Positions 8,319-18,146 of a DNA stretch of 64,000 nt are shown one piece after another (position 1 is the stretch's first letter; each line of letters starts with the position of its first letter). The translations under genes and the position numbers were made by a program. This DNA is from Chlorobiaceae bacterium (GTDB taxonomy: Bacteria > Bacteroidota > Chlorobiia > Chlorobiales > Chlorobiaceae). Location: the NCBI GenBank assembly GCA_012972835.1, contig JABDHK010000011.1:87784-151783 (forward strand), written 5' to 3'. The notes below the pieces were generated by a model that was given only the letters and a program-made list of their open reading frames with translations, searched no databases and was not told the DNA's origin.

Positions 8319-11300
8319 TCAGGGTTGCTGGCCGTGACAGTTTTTATATTTCTTTCCACTTCCGCAGGAGCACAAATCATTACGGCCCGGTTTTTTTTCA
8401 GCGATAACCGGCTGTTGCACGCTCTGGGCACTCTCCGTTTCGCCATCCCTCTCCGGCATATCCACACCAAATGATGCGGTATAAACGCTTTCTGCGGCCT
8501 GATGCTGTGCTACCAGCCTTTCCTGTTTGACTGCGGCTTTTCGCTGCCGTTCTTCCATCTCACGCGCCTCATCAGGATTGACCGGGAAGAGCTTGAAGGC
8601 CAGAGAGAGGGTTTCGAGCTCTATGTCGTGCAGCAGATCAACAAAGAGCCGATATGCCTCCTGCTTATACTCAAGCAGCGGATCTTTCTGACCGTAAGCA
8701 CGCAAATTGATACCTTCACGCAGGGAATCAATCTCCCTTAAATGCTCTCTCCACCTGAGATCAATGACGCTCAAGACCGCATATTTTTCAATCTGCTGCA
8801 TAATCTCTTCCGGTACAGCCGCCTCTTTTCTGCGGTAAAAAGCAACGGCGGTCTCGTAAAGCTTCTTTGCCGTAGCCTCGACGCCTTCCCGCTCAAAAGT
8901 GTCCCGGTCAGGTTTAAACTCAATGGAGAGCTCGCGCAGCACTTGCTCCTCAATACCATCGACATCCATTGATTTGTGATATTTTTTGATCACCACCTCA
9001 CTGTAATCCATCAGAAGGTCAAGGATATCACTGGTCAGACGCTCCTTGAGCAGTCCATTTTTGCGGCGGGAATAGATGACCTCACGCTGCTGGTTCAGCA
9101 CATCGTCATATTCCAGCAGGCGCTTACGGATTGCAAAGTTTTGATCCTCAACTTTTTTCTGTGCCCGTTCAATTGATTTGGTGATCATTGAGTGCTCAAT
9201 CACGTCACCCTCCTCATGTCCCAGGCGATCCATCACGGAAATAACGCGGTCAGAGCCAAAGAGACGCATCAATTCGTCCTCAAGTGAAACAAAAAAGACC
9301 GATTCTCCCGGATCACCCTGACGTCCGGCACGTCCACGAAGCTGCCGGTCAATGCGACGCGACTCGTGACGTTCTGAACCTAAGATAAAGAGTCCGCCCA
9401 GTTCACGTACACCCTTGCCAAGTTTAATGTCTGTTCCTCGGCCAGCCATATTGGTGGCGATGGTCACGGCATTTTTCTGGCCAGCTTCAGCCACAATCTC
9501 TGCTTCACGATCGTTCTGCTTGGCGTTGAGCACATTGTGCGCAATTTTTTTGGCCCGAAGCATTCTCGAAAGAGTTTCTGAGACCTCAACACTTGTTGTA
9601 CCCACAAGCACCGGCTGCCCTTTTTTCTGCAGCTCCTCAACCTTCAGCACAACGGCATTGTACTTTTCCCGACGGGTTTTATAGACAAGATCGTCCATAT
9701 CCTTGCGGACAATCGTGCTGTTTGTGGGAATAACCACAACGTCGAGCTTGTAGATTTCAAAAAATTCCGAAGCTTCGGTTTCCGCCGTGCCGGTCATACC
9801 GGCAAGCTTTTTGTAGAGCCTGAAAAAGTTCTGGATGGTGATGGTTGCCATCGTCTGCGTTTCACCCTCAATCTTGACATTCTCTTTGGCCTCGATAGCC
9901 TGGTGCAGCCCATCGCTGTAACGGCGGCCTGAAAGAATTCGTCCGGTAAATTCATCAACAATCATAACCTGTCCGTTCTGGACCACATACTCATCGTCCC
10001 GCTCAAACAGGGAGTAGGCTTTCAGCAGCTGACTGATATTGTGCAGCCGCTCTGAACGGTCGGCAAAAAGGCGGTAAATCTCATCTTTTTTCTGGATTTT
10101 ATCGGCTGCGGCAATGGCCTTGTCACTTTCAATGCCAGCGACTTCCGAACCGACATCGGGAAGCATAAAGATATCGCTGTCCTGATGGCTGAGCTTGCTG
10201 AGAAACTCGCGCCCCTTGTCAGTAAGATCAATCGTGCCACCCTTTTCGTCCACCGCATAATAGAGCGCATCGTCAACCTCCTGCATCCGGCTTGAATTGT
10301 CTTTAAGGTATTCGTTCTCGGTACTCTGAACAAGTTTGGCCATACCCTGCTGGGAGAGCATCTTGATATAACGGGTATTTTTAGGCTGTCCACGTTTGAC
10401 TCGAAGGAGCGCAAGTCCGGCATCGAAATCACCTGGTTTTGTCTTGAGAATTTTTTCAGCTTCAGTGAGGTATGATGCAACCAGATGCTGCTGAGCTCTA
10501 ACCAGCTGTTCAATCCATGGTTTGATCTCCTGGAATTTACTGTTGTCGGCATGTGGTACCGGCCCTGAAATAATAAGTGGAGTTCTGGCTTCATCAATCA
10601 GCACGCTATCGACCTCATCAACAATGGCGTAGTAGAAGTTGCGCTGCACCATCTCTTCCGGCGTTCCCGCCATATTGTCGCGCAGATAGTCAAAACCAAG
10701 TTCGTTGTTCGTGCCGTATGTGATATCGCACTGGTACTGCTCCCGGCGCTCTTCTGGCCTCATGGTGTTGAGAATAACGCCGACCGAGAGATTGTGGAAG
10801 GCAAACACAGGATTCATCCACTCCTTGTCTCTCTGGGCCAGATAATCATTGACCGTAACAACATGCACCCCTCTTTCAGTCAGGGCATTGAGAAAGACTG
10901 GCAGGGTTGAAACAAGGGTTTTTCCCTCACCGGTGGCCATTTCTGAAATTTTTCCTGAATGAAGCACAATGCCACCGATCAGCTGGACATCATAGGGCAC
11001 CATGTCCCAGATCATCTCTCTGCCTACGACATGGTAGATGTGGCCTTTAAGGCGTACGCAGGTCTCTTTGACAAGAGCAAAAGCCTCAGGCAGAATCTCT
11101 TCAAGTATGTCAGCGGTAGCCTTTTCATACTCTTCGCCGAGAGAGTCCAGCTTCAAGTTTATTGCTTCCGCCTCTTGAAGGTCGATATCAGGGTTGTCAA
11201 GTTTCAGTGAGAGATTGGTTTTTTCCAGCTCTATGGGCTTCAGGACGCCGCGCACTCTCTTTTTCAGTTCCAGCCCCTTCTCCCTCAACTTGTCATCACT

Positions 11301-11411
11301 GAGCGATGACAAGGCGCGCTGCAGCTCGTTGATAGAGCTGATAATTGGCTGGATCTTTTTAATATCCTTATCGTGTTTGGAACCGAAGATCTTTTCAAAA
11401 ATTTTCAACAT
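8319..11411 (-). CDS. secA: Preprotein translocase ATPase SecA
   Basis: 1030 residues. The motor motifs are intact: [11 protein letters not shown] (Walker A, near 160), [15 protein letters not shown] (Walker B region), [12 protein letters not shown] and [18 protein letters not shown]. The C-terminus ends with a zinc-binding SecB/lipid-contact tail [14 protein letters not shown]. It is about 130 residues longer than the E. coli enzyme; the extra sequence sits mainly at about residues 300-420, typical of Bacteroidetes and Chlorobi SecA. It drives export through SecYEG. First gene of the secA-purL-nnr run; a 154-base gap separates it from the upstream NmrA-like gene. Confidence 0.98.
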   Translation of the reverse strand: MLKIFEKIFGSKHDKDIKKIQPIISSINELQRALSSLSDDKLREKGLELKKRVRGVLKPIELEKTNLSLKLDNPDIDLQEAEAINLKLDSLGEEYEKATADILEEILPEAFALVKETCVRLKGHIYHVVGREMIWDMVPYDVQLIGGIVLHSGKISEMATGEGKTLVSTLPVFLNALTERGVHVVTVNDYLAQRDKEWMNPVFAFHNLSVGVILNTMRPEERREQYQCDITYGTNNELGFDYLRDNMAGTPEEMVQRNFYYAIVDEVDSVLIDEARTPLIISGPVPHADNSKFQEIKPWIEQLVRAQQHLVASYLTEAEKILKTKPGDFDAGLALLRVKRGQPKNTRYIKMLSQQGMAKLVQSTENEYLKDNSSRMQEVDDALYYAVDEKGGTIDLTDKGREFLSKLSHQDSDIFMLPDVGSEVAGIESDKAIAAADKIQKKDEIYRLFADRSERLHNISQLLKAYSLFERDDEYVVQNGQVMIVDEFTGRILSGRRYSDGLHQAIEAKENVKIEGETQTMATITIQNFFRLYKKLAGMTGTAETEASEFFEIYKLDVVVIPTNSTIVRKDMDDLVYKTRREKYNAVVLKVEELQKKGQPVLVGTTSVEVSETLSRMLRAKKIAHNVLNAKQNDREAEIVAEAGQKNAVTIATNMAGRGTDIKLGKGVRELGGLFILGSERHESRRIDRQLRGRAGRQGDPGESVFFVSLEDELMRLFGSDRVISVMDRLGHEEGDVIEHSMITKSIERAQKKVEDQNFAIRKRLLEYDDVLNQQREVIYSRRKNGLLKERLTSDILDLLMDYSEVVIKKYHKSMDVDGIEEQVLRELSIEFKPDRDTFEREGVEATAKKLYETAVAFYRRKEAAVPEEIMQQIEKYAVLSVIDLRWREHLREIDSLREGINLRAYGQKDPLLEYKQEAYRLFVDLLHDIELETLSLAFKLFPVNPDEAREMEERQRKAAVKQERLVAQHQAAESVYTASFGVDMPERDGETESAQSVQQPVIAEKKPGRNDLCSCGSGKKYKNCHGQQP

Positions 11412-11565
11412 GTACAGGTATTTGCTCTCTAAAGTTTCAGATAGTGTTATGGCTTCGCTATATCCAATCGAGCCTTAAGGTATTGAATTAGACATTGAGA
11501 AAAAAGCGGGGATCCTTTAAAAAAAAGGAGGAAAGGGAAGCGAAGAGTCCGAATCCTCCCTGTAA

Positions 11566-12453
11566 TCAGTGCTTTCTGGAGGAAAGTTCAGCAAAAAAGT
11601 CCTTCAGATGCCGGGAGCCGTAGGCGGGCGCAACATGGTCAAATTTGAGCGCTTCAATCGCAAAAGAGAGCAGGTCAGCCAGATTGCGGTTAAAAAGCCC
11701 GGTCACCATAAGCCCGCCTTCAGCCAGCCACAGAGGCAGCTCAGTTATCCACGGTGTTTTACCGCAGGCGTGAAATGCCAGTTCCATAGTCTCTTTGAAG
11801 GTATAGATATCAGGTCCGCCAACCGGAATCTCCCTGGATTCACCCTTGACGGCATCAACACACACCTTGGCCAGATCAGCCCCATGAATCGGGTTGATTT
11901 TTTTTTCACCTTCACCAACCATGAAGATATGGCCGCTTTGAGCCATTGAAAAAAAACGTCCCATATCTGAAAAGTAACCATTCGGTCGTATGACTGCCCA
12001 GGAGAGACCAGAGTTTTTAAGTTCTGCCACAAACAGCTCGTGCGCCTTGATTGTCAAAATATCGGGCATCTTGTCCTCATTGAACACCGAGACATAGATA
12101 AATCTCGAAACACGCTCTGCAACAGCCTGCTCCAGAATGCGTTTATTGCCAAGGTAATCAACATCGTAGCTGCTGTGATGAGCATCGGGCGCAGTAAGGC
12201 CAAGGGCGCAAAAGACAATGTCAACCCCTTTACATACATCGCGGATGCTTTCCGGAGAGGTTACATCTCCGACAACAATCTCATCAGCAAGATCGTGCAC
12301 CGCAGGCTCTCCATGCGAGCCGGCAGTTTTAAACTTGTCCGGGTTTCTGACCAGAGCACGAACCTGGTAGCCCCGCTCCTTGAACTCCTTCACCGCGTAT
12401 CTGCCGAGATATCCGGAAGCACCGGCAACCAGCACTTTTTTTGTAACGCTCAT
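11566..12453 (-). CDS. NmrA-like NAD(P)-binding SDR protein
   Basis: 295 residues. The N-terminal Rossmann motif VLVAGASGYLGRYAVKEF (Gly-x-x-Gly-x-x-Gly) and the atypical-SDR pattern without a clear YxxxK pair place it in the NmrA/atypical SDR group; VIRPNGYFSDM follows the usual pattern near mid-protein. Proteins of this type reduce small molecules or act as redox-sensing regulators. In phototrophs, relatives include assembly factors and vinyl reductases, but it lacks the features of the BciA at 25 kb. Substrate unknown. It sits 38 bases after the glycosylase gene on the same strand. Confidence 0.8.
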   Translation of the reverse strand: MSVTKKVLVAGASGYLGRYAVKEFKERGYQVRALVRNPDKFKTAGSHGEPAVHDLADEIVVGDVTSPESIRDVCKGVDIVFCALGLTAPDAHHSSYDVDYLGNKRILEQAVAERVSRFIYVSVFNEDKMPDILTIKAHELFVAELKNSGLSWAVIRPNGYFSDMGRFFSMAQSGHIFMVGEGEKKINPIHGADLAKVCVDAVKGESREIPVGGPDIYTFKETMELAFHACGKTPWITELPLWLAEGGLMVTGLFNRNLADLLSFAIEALKFDHVAPAYGSRHLKDFFAELSSRKH

Positions 12454-12491
12454 GGTGTAGACTCCTTATTGGTTGACGGTTCAATACCCCG

Positions 12492-13430
12492 TTAAAATGA
12501 TTGCAATTTTTTAATCTCCCTGCGCCAGCAGTGAAAAAGTATATGCCCGGCATACCCTGCAAAATCCGGGTTTAAAAAAGAACGGGCCTCAGCATCAAGT
12601 ATAAGATAACTCGCAGGGCTTAAAGATCGAAGCGCTGTTGTACTCTTGAACCAGCTTCCAAGATATTGCTTGACATGGGTGTCAATAGGAAAAGCATCAA
12701 AACGTCCAAGACCGAACAGCGCGATACAGTCAGCAATTTTAAACCCTATCCCCCTGTTTTCCGACAATTTTCGGCGTACCTCCGACAAAGGCATATCCCT
12801 GTCACAAAGTCTCTGAAAGTCTACTTTCCCCTCAACCACACCCTGCGATACAGCGATAATATTGTTAGCCCTCACACGATTATTGTTTGTACAGCGACTG
12901 AGCATAAACGGGTCAGCGGCAGCAAGGCGCTCGGGATCCGGGAAGTTATACAGCTCAATCTCATTCCCTGCAAAAGTAACCGTTGTTTTCTCACCATAGG
13001 TTTTTATGAGCATCGACACCTGTTTCCTGATCAAGTGCATGCCAATACCCTGTGCACACATAAACGAAATCATGGTTTCAAAAGGATCCTGCCTCATGAT
13101 TCGTAAAGAAAAATATTCTGCCAGAAGTTTCCATAGATCCGGATAAAATCGTGCAAAACTCTCAGGAAAAACCCGATCCATATCAATATCAAGCGAAAAA
13201 TATCTCTGAAAAAAGAGAGGTATTGGTATCCCCTTTATCTCATTTTCAATGGTATTAACTTCAAATTCTTGCGTTGATATCTGACGTATAAATATCGACA
13301 CACCATTGATTATCGATGAGTAATATTCATGATTAAAATGATTTATTTCCCACAAAAAAGTTTGTCCACTAAATAGGATTTGCCTGATATCTATCTCATT
13401 TTCAGACCTGATTATATACGTATAAAACAA
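12492..13430 (-). CDS. ogg: 8-oxoguanine DNA glycosylase/AP lyase (OGG1-type)
   Basis: 312 residues, with a TTG start as the only likely initiator before the conserved N-terminus (ILFSGQTFLWEI, comparable to the SGQxFxW motif of OGG1). The helix-hairpin-helix/GPD domain is clear: GIGFKIADCIALFGLGRFD followed by PIDTHV. Catalytic Lys231 and Asp250 are 19 residues apart, as Lys249 and Asp268 are in human OGG1. The enzyme removes 8-oxoguanine and nicks the abasic site. Base composition is AT-rich toward its 5' end and the upstream spacer is long and AT-rich, so acquisition by transfer is possible. Confidence 0.88.
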   Translation of the reverse strand: MFYTYIIRSENEIDIRQILFSGQTFLWEINHFNHEYYSSIINGVSIFIRQISTQEFEVNTIENEIKGIPIPLFFQRYFSLDIDMDRVFPESFARFYPDLWKLLAEYFSLRIMRQDPFETMISFMCAQGIGMHLIRKQVSMLIKTYGEKTTVTFAGNEIELYNFPDPERLAAADPFMLSRCTNNNRVRANNIIAVSQGVVEGKVDFQRLCDRDMPLSEVRRKLSENRGIGFKIADCIALFGLGRFDAFPIDTHVKQYLGSWFKSTTALRSLSPASYLILDAEARSFLNPDFAGYAGHILFHCWRREIKKLQSF

Positions 13431-13439
13431 AATATAATT

Positions 13440-13945
13440 TTATTATTTTTGATAGTAATAACTAAACTCTCTAATGCTAATAAACTATAACACTCAGTAT
13501 GCAATAAAATATTATAATAAAATAAGATAAATATCATAACATAAAAATTATTTACTATTAAAGCAGAGCAATTCTTTATTGTATTAATGCATAATAATTA
13601 TAAAGAATTATTATGCATTAATACAATATTACCAAACAGAAAATTCTGATAAATAATTTCACTATAGTATGGCAAAATTGGCCATCTAAGTTTTAAGGCG
13701 GTTGTTATATTTATCAATTTTAAGAATGGAAATCAGTAAATACTTTGACCATTTAAATCACCGCAGCATCTGAAAAGACCACTCAATGCGGCCTGATGGT
13801 GACGATCGAAAGAGAGTTGCAGTATTCACAAGAACATAAAAACAGTAAAAACACTTGTTAAGTTATATGTATTATAATACCTTCAGGCTCTTTTCAAGAG
13901 CTATCGAAATCGGTTACCCCCTTTAAAAATTAATCTTTTCTTGAG
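13440..13945. other. 506-base AT-rich intergenic spacer
   Basis: Apart from the inverted repeat at 13577-13628 I see no gene here. The spacer is very AT-rich in 13440-13680. A 15-codon frame beginning with ATG at 13728 (MEISKYFDHLNH...) is too short to call. Confidence 0.5.
13577..13628. repeat. Perfect 23-bp inverted repeat with a 6-base loop
   Basis: The left arm at 13577-13599 and right arm at 13606-13628 are exact reverse complements, with a loop reading ATAAAG. The stem is almost all A/T. It lies about 150 bases upstream of the ogg start and 320 bases before the Sel1 gene, so it is not an obvious terminator for either. It may be a structural element or the scar of a mobile element. Confidence 0.85.
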
Positions 13946-14215
13946 ATGCTTAAAAAATTTATGTCCGCTTTGCGCTCGATTCCTTTTTTTGGAAAAGAAA
14001 AATCGGAGGCTTCTGAAATTCAAGCACTCCGAGCAGCAGCTCAGCGTGGTGATGCAGCAGCTCAGTATAATCTCGGTCTTGCTTACATGAATGTTGGCGG
14101 TGTTGCTCGGCACCATGGCGAAGCCATGAAATATTATCGCCTTGTTGCTCATCAGGGATTTGAAAAAGCCATAACCGCCTTAAACGATCTTTACCCACGA
14201 CAAAACGGATATTAG
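13946..14215 (+). CDS. Small Sel1-like repeat protein
   Basis: 89 residues. After a basic N-terminus it has one and a half Sel1-like (TPR-related) repeats: ALRAAAQRGDAAAQYNLG followed by an AYMNVGGVARHHGEAMKYY segment and a partial second repeat. Sel1 proteins usually have several repeats and mediate protein contacts, so this is a short form or a fragment of a longer protein. The ribosome-binding site is weak. It converges with the SDR gene at 14228, with only 12 bases between stop codons. Confidence 0.6.
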   Translation: MLKKFMSALRSIPFFGKEKSEASEIQALRAAAQRGDAAAQYNLGLAYMNVGGVARHHGEAMKYYRLVAHQGFEKAITALNDLYPRQNGY

Positions 14216-14227
14216 AAAGCGCTATTT

Positions 14228-14926
14228 TTACACAATATGCGCAAAGCAGTGAATGAGGGAAGATTGTGGAGCCTCTTCAGACCTTACAAGTTCGAAGGTG
14301 AGATTATGAGCTTCAGGAGCAAAAAGAGAGAGTACTGCCATTTCAGCCACATCACTTCGGTCAATAACGCCTGTGGTCATTCTGTCGCCGGTATCAATGC
14401 GCAGGGCGTGCATCAGCGGTTGGCCATCAACCAAGCCACCAGGACGAAGTATGGTGTATGAGTACCCCGGTTCGGAGAATAGTTTTCGTACCTCATCTTC
14501 ACCTTCAAGTTTCATGGTCAGCACCTTGCCATATTTGTTCAGGGGATGGTCGGGTTTTGTAACACTGAGCGAACTTATCAGAATAAAATGTTTCACTCCA
14601 CCCTCTTTGGCAATAGTTGCCAGCCTTGTAATGCCGTCACGGTCAATAGCAGCGGGCGGAGGAGCTTCAGGATCAGTGACATTGCCCCCAACCGCACAGA
14701 TAACCGCATCAGCATGACCGATGGCCGCCCGGATCTCTTCCTGATGTTCAACGGAACCAATGGTGAGCTTATCAATCACCTCCGGCCCGAAAAGCTCAAG
14801 CGCTTTTTTGCCCGATCGAACAAAAAGATGGTAATCAATATCATGACATTCCAGCCGCTTAACCACCCAAGCCCCCGTCCGGCCTGTAGCCCCGGCAACC
14901 AACACCATACCGTTATATGATTTCAT
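14228..14926 (-). CDS. NAD(P)-binding SDR_a5-like oxidoreductase
   Basis: 232 residues with an N-terminal nucleotide motif VLVAGATGRTGAWVVKRL and the core LISSLSVTKPDHPLNKYGKV, in which Tyr and Lys could serve as the SDR pair. It resembles the YwnB/SDR_a5 family of NAD(P)H-binding proteins. The substrate is unknown. An AAGGTAAG ribosome-binding sequence precedes the ATG at 14926. It is the second of three NmrA/SDR-type genes in the window and is not in an operon. Confidence 0.8.
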   Translation of the reverse strand: MKSYNGMVLVAGATGRTGAWVVKRLECHDIDYHLFVRSGKKALELFGPEVIDKLTIGSVEHQEEIRAAIGHADAVICAVGGNVTDPEAPPPAAIDRDGITRLATIAKEGGVKHFILISSLSVTKPDHPLNKYGKVLTMKLEGEDEVRKLFSEPGYSYTILRPGGLVDGQPLMHALRIDTGDRMTTGVIDRSDVAEMAVLSLFAPEAHNLTFELVRSEEAPQSSLIHCFAHIV

Positions 14927-15149
14927 AACTTACCTTAATATTAATATTGCTATTACCTGTCATTCCTGTTTGTTAAAAATATTCAAGAAGCATTTGCCGG
15001 ACAAATATTTTGTTTCACTATAGGATAGATCTGCTAAAATTAATTCGGCCGATGTATTATATTGATAATTACTGTATTCTGGAGCAATTACTTGCGATTA
15101 TTCAACATCTTTATCATGAGTGACCAAAAACCCTTGAGGAGCCGACCAA

Positions 15150-15338
15150 GGTTATCAGCCGCTCAATCTCATGATTGAGGTCAGCGGCAGGAGCAAAGAG
15201 AAAGCCGAAAAGAAATGGTTTGTCGAAAACCGTTGACTTCCTGCCGTCAATGCTGTGCAGGAAGAGCTGCTGAAACTTGAAAAAGTCAAGCAATTCCTTA
15301 TTGACAATGATTTACGAGACCAAACTAATTTTGAATAG
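15150..15338 (+). pseudogene. Restriction-helicase C-terminal remnant with an in-frame TGA
   Basis: In the frame starting near 15168, the translation runs LMIEVSGRSKEKAEKKW then FVENR, stop, LPAVNA. This matches the C-terminal signature of DEAD/DEAH restriction helicases (type III-like), in which the motif is ...ENRWLPAVNA...; the TGA at 15234-15236 stands where TGG (Trp) is expected. After it the sequence continues open to a TAG at 15336-15338 with unrelated residues. It is a short piece of a lost restriction gene. The family match is from recall of the motif. Confidence 0.6.
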
Positions 15339-15353
15339 CTGGAGATATAAACT

Positions 15354-15792
15354 GATGACCAGGAACAATCTGAAACAAAAAATCGATGACGCTTTATCAC
15401 GCCAGCCTTCACGATGGATGGAAAAAGCGTTACGCGATGAGGCAAAAGAGGCATGGCAGGAGAGATCTGCAGATATTGCAGTGCTTATTCTTGGTGCTTT
15501 AGAGGCAAATGGTATATCGCAGAAAGATCTTGCTGCAAAAACAGGAGTCAGCCCTCAGCAGGTAAGCAAACTTCTCAAGGGAAATGAAAATCTTACCCTT
15601 GAAACCATAGGAAAGCTTGAAGCTGCGCTTGGCATCCTGCTCATTGCAATACCGGAAAGCGTTAGCTGGACTGAAGCTGAATTGAATACTGCGCAAGTTC
15701 AAAAAAAATCTGCATCAAGGATGAGAGAAACCAAAACATTGCGATCCACTCCACAAGGTTGTGCTGCGGAAAAAGTGGACGGTGTTCAATAG
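15354..15792 (+). CDS. XRE-family helix-turn-helix regulator (antitoxin-like)
   Basis: About 145 residues from the ATG at 15354, which has a GGAG ribosome-binding site about 8 bases upstream. The helix-turn-helix is clear: ISQKDLAAKTGVSPQQVSKL followed by the NLTLETIGKLEAALGI tail typical of HigA-like antitoxins and phage repressors. The last 40 residues are low in conserved character and run into the SRAP fragment, so the C-terminus may be altered. No intact toxin gene is adjacent; a degraded partner upstream is possible. Confidence 0.75.
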
Positions 15793-15814
15793 CGCGCAAC
15801 TCTCATTAAGACAA

Positions 15815-16045
15815 CCCTTTTCAGCACGAAATATAACACCAGTCATCCTCGAACCCGAACACTGGAGTGAGTGGCTTCAGGCAGGCACTCCGGGAGCCAG
15901 GGAGCTGCTGCAATCAGCCAGAGATGGAGTACTTAATATCTACCCGGTCTCAACGAAAGTCAACAATCCGCAATACAGCTTGCATGACTGCAATGCGCGG
16001 TTTGAAGATAGCGAAGAGAGAACCGAGCTTTTCAGGGATCAATAG
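15815..16045 (+). pseudogene. SRAP/YedK (HMCES-type) C-terminal fragment
   Basis: The frame encodes ITPVILEPEHWSEWLQAG followed by LNIYPVSTKVNNP, the C-terminal signature of SOS-response-associated peptidase (YedK/HMCES) proteins, which shield abasic sites in single-stranded DNA. The N-terminal catalytic Cys2 region and the rest of the 220-residue domain are absent, and the sequence after NNP is not SRAP-like. It is a fragment only, in the same frame as an opening at 15761 but without a plausible start. Confidence 0.7.
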
Positions 16046-16124
16046 CCAGAAATACAAAAAGTGCTCCTGACAACACTATCCAGCGCGGCATCAGCACTTG
16101 GAAAAAAATTCAGGATTAAATTGG

Positions 16125-16860
16125 CTATATCTTTCCTCCATCATCCAATTGGTCAGGATTCGGTGCGGGTGAAATCGGGTTGCCGTTCAGATCAAAACAT
16201 CTACTCTCTCTTGTTCCGGGAAAAACGTTGATAAGGCGAGATCGCATATCAGGATCATGAGAGAATACGGTCATCCACACACTGAAATAACCTGTCGCGA
16301 TAGCATTACGTAGTATCCAGTCACGAAGCGGCTGATTTTTTGGGCTATTTTCGAGATCCGTTCTTGCCTCGTCAGCTATCAACCAAATGTTCATCCTTTG
16401 CGACACCCGATCGAGAGCGACCTGCTTACCGTTGATATCTGGGGTATACATTGCTGCCTTATGAAGGCCGGTCAGTTCAAGAGTTGCCTGTGCTTCCGCT
16501 TGCAAACCTGTTTCAACGGTTAATTGGGATGGTTCGATCGTGCCATCCGGTAAATAGTCGAATGCAGCAAAGGTATTATCCCGGTCAGGCAGCAAGAGGT
16601 TCGCAAATAGGACATCTTGCTGCCTGCTTGGTTGAATTGCAATTGATGCAAGCAAGCAAGAAGTTATTCCATCTCCCTTTAAGATGTTCATACTTCGGTA
16701 GGCCTTGCGGCTGGATATGCTCAACAGCTAATTGAGTCGAGATCGGTCGTTCGCAATAACTGCAATATTGGCCCAAACGAGATACGAGATCAGGCTTTGC
16801 TTCAGAGTGATGCCTGTAATCCTCTTGGACAGGTGAACTTTCTCTTTTTACCGGGCGCAT
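16125..16860 (-). pseudogene. HNH endonuclease (PtuB-like), frameshifted
   Basis: The ATG at 16860 opens a frame with an HNH core: CSYCERPIS (first zinc-like Cys pair), the catalytic-type His in LAVEHIQPQG and NFLLACINCNSTK. It terminates early at 16585. The rest continues in another frame from about 16620 down to 16125 as QQDVLFANLLLPDRDNTF and onward for about 170 residues, the usual continuation in these proteins. Removing one base near AAGCAGGCAG at 16620-16630 would join them into a protein of about 240 residues. It follows the ATPase C-terminal piece by 3 bases. An ATPase plus HNH pair is the composition of Septu (PtuAB) defence. Confidence 0.75.
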
Positions 16861-16863
16861 GAT

Positions 16864-17109
16864 TCACTCTCCCATAGTGGCAGCTCGCTTCATCTCCAAA
16901 AACGCCTGAAAAGCAGGATTATCAGCATATGGCCTGATTTGATCAGTCAGACGCTGCTTAAATTGCTCCAACTTAGCCTTTGGAGATAAAGTAGCCTCCT
17001 CGAGGGTCTCAAGATAGCTTTTAGCCGCCGATTTCATTTCTGCATATTGCAAACTTACCTCCGGATTTTCAACCATCTGGATTCCTTCTGCTATATCCTC
17101 AATCGACAA
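16864..17109 (-). pseudogene. Detached C-terminal part of the AAA ATPase
   Basis: 81 residues opening with SIEDIAEGIQMVENPEVSL. In COG3950-type ATPases, a (K)SIEDI...GV...P segment follows the ATPase domain in the same protein, so this is the tail of the gene at 17124-18146 moved out of frame. The upstream gene ends LLMLDSH-stop; the tail frame reads AQLGNLSIED with an offset of two bases (or one missing base) near 17115-17125. The last codons are followed after three bases by the HNH start. Confidence 0.7.
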
Positions 17110-17123
17110 ATTACCAAGTTGTG

Positions 17124-18146
17124 CTAATGGCTATCAAGCATAAGTAGTTCGTCTCCACTATGCAAAGACTGGATCAGGAAGGGTGAGTGGGTCGTGCAGA
17201 TAAACTGGATTTTCGGGAAAACCCTGCGTAAATCTTCGACAACTCGTCGCTGCCATCGAGGATGAAGATGAAGATCGAGTTCATCTATCAAGACCACGCC
17301 TTCGATTTTCTGTAAAACCTTGTTGCCGAGATGAGGGTTGAGTTTTGCTGCCTTCTGCGCAATATCACCGACCATGGCCAGCATGCAGCGTTGACCATCG
17401 CTCAGATTTGAAAATGGTTGCCTTCCATGGGAAAATTCAACAATAACTTCTCCGATTTTTGCGTCGAAGTATAGATCGTGTGCATCTTCGACACATGCGA
17501 CCAAAGCCTCCTTCACCACACTGAAAACAGGAGTTGCATGATTATTGTCCTGATAGGCAATCCATGACTGCCATGCTATCCACCTTGTGAGCTGATTGAC
17601 CGACAATCGGGGATCGACACTATTGTGATAACCATTCACCCGTGATTGTCCTTCTTTGCCGGCGATTTTCAGGGGATCTGACACCTCGAAAGACTCTCTT
17701 GGTTCCTGCCATAAGCGACCTGTACCATAATATGAGATCAGAGGCAAGTCAATGATATGACCGTTCCGAATCGCCTCATCGGCTATCGTTGCCAAATCTT
17801 TGATGGCAAATGCATTACCGAAGGTTGTCCGACCCTTTGATGTATTTAACGAACGACTCCAGGTTATGTTTTGTTGGCTAACTATTCCATAAGCAGTAAT
17901 TTCACATGGATAGATTCTTTCCCATTGTTCAAAATACCTGAGCATAACATCACTCGACCGAATGTGCCGGGTATCGGTATCGCGAATCCCGAGAAACCAA
18001 CTGCCGATAGCCACAGCAAGTGCATCAAGTAGACTGGTTTTACCGGTTCCATTCATGCCGACAATCAGATTGAATTCGGGATGAAATAAAAATTCTTTGG
18101 ACTCAAACCCCTTGAAGTTTTTCACTGTCAAACAATCAATTCTCAT
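17124..18146 (-). CDS. AAA ATPase of COG3950/PtuA-like type (C-terminus frameshifted)
   Basis: 340 residues from the ATG at 18146; a GGAG sits about 8 bases upstream and the ATG overlaps the TGA of the preceding gene (ATGA). Motifs: LTVKNFKGFESKEF, Walker A GMNGTGKTSLLDAL near residue 35, an ABC-type signature FSNLSDGQRCML, Walker B VVLIDELDLHLHPRWQ and the switch His in ICTTHSPFLI. This is an SMC-like/OLD-related ATPase of the kind that pairs with HNH nucleases in Septu. The frame ends shortly after the switch motif; the C-terminal segment continues in another frame at 16864-17109. A longer N-terminal start at 18161 is less likely. Confidence 0.82.
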   Translation of the reverse strand: MRIDCLTVKNFKGFESKEFLFHPEFNLIVGMNGTGKTSLLDALAVAIGSWFLGIRDTDTRHIRSSDVMLRYFEQWERIYPCEITAYGIVSQQNITWSRSLNTSKGRTTFGNAFAIKDLATIADEAIRNGHIIDLPLISYYGTGRLWQEPRESFEVSDPLKIAGKEGQSRVNGYHNSVDPRLSVNQLTRWIAWQSWIAYQDNNHATPVFSVVKEALVACVEDAHDLYFDAKIGEVIVEFSHGRQPFSNLSDGQRCMLAMVGDIAQKAAKLNPHLGNKVLQKIEGVVLIDELDLHLHPRWQRRVVEDLRRVFPKIQFICTTHSPFLIQSLHSGDELLMLDSH

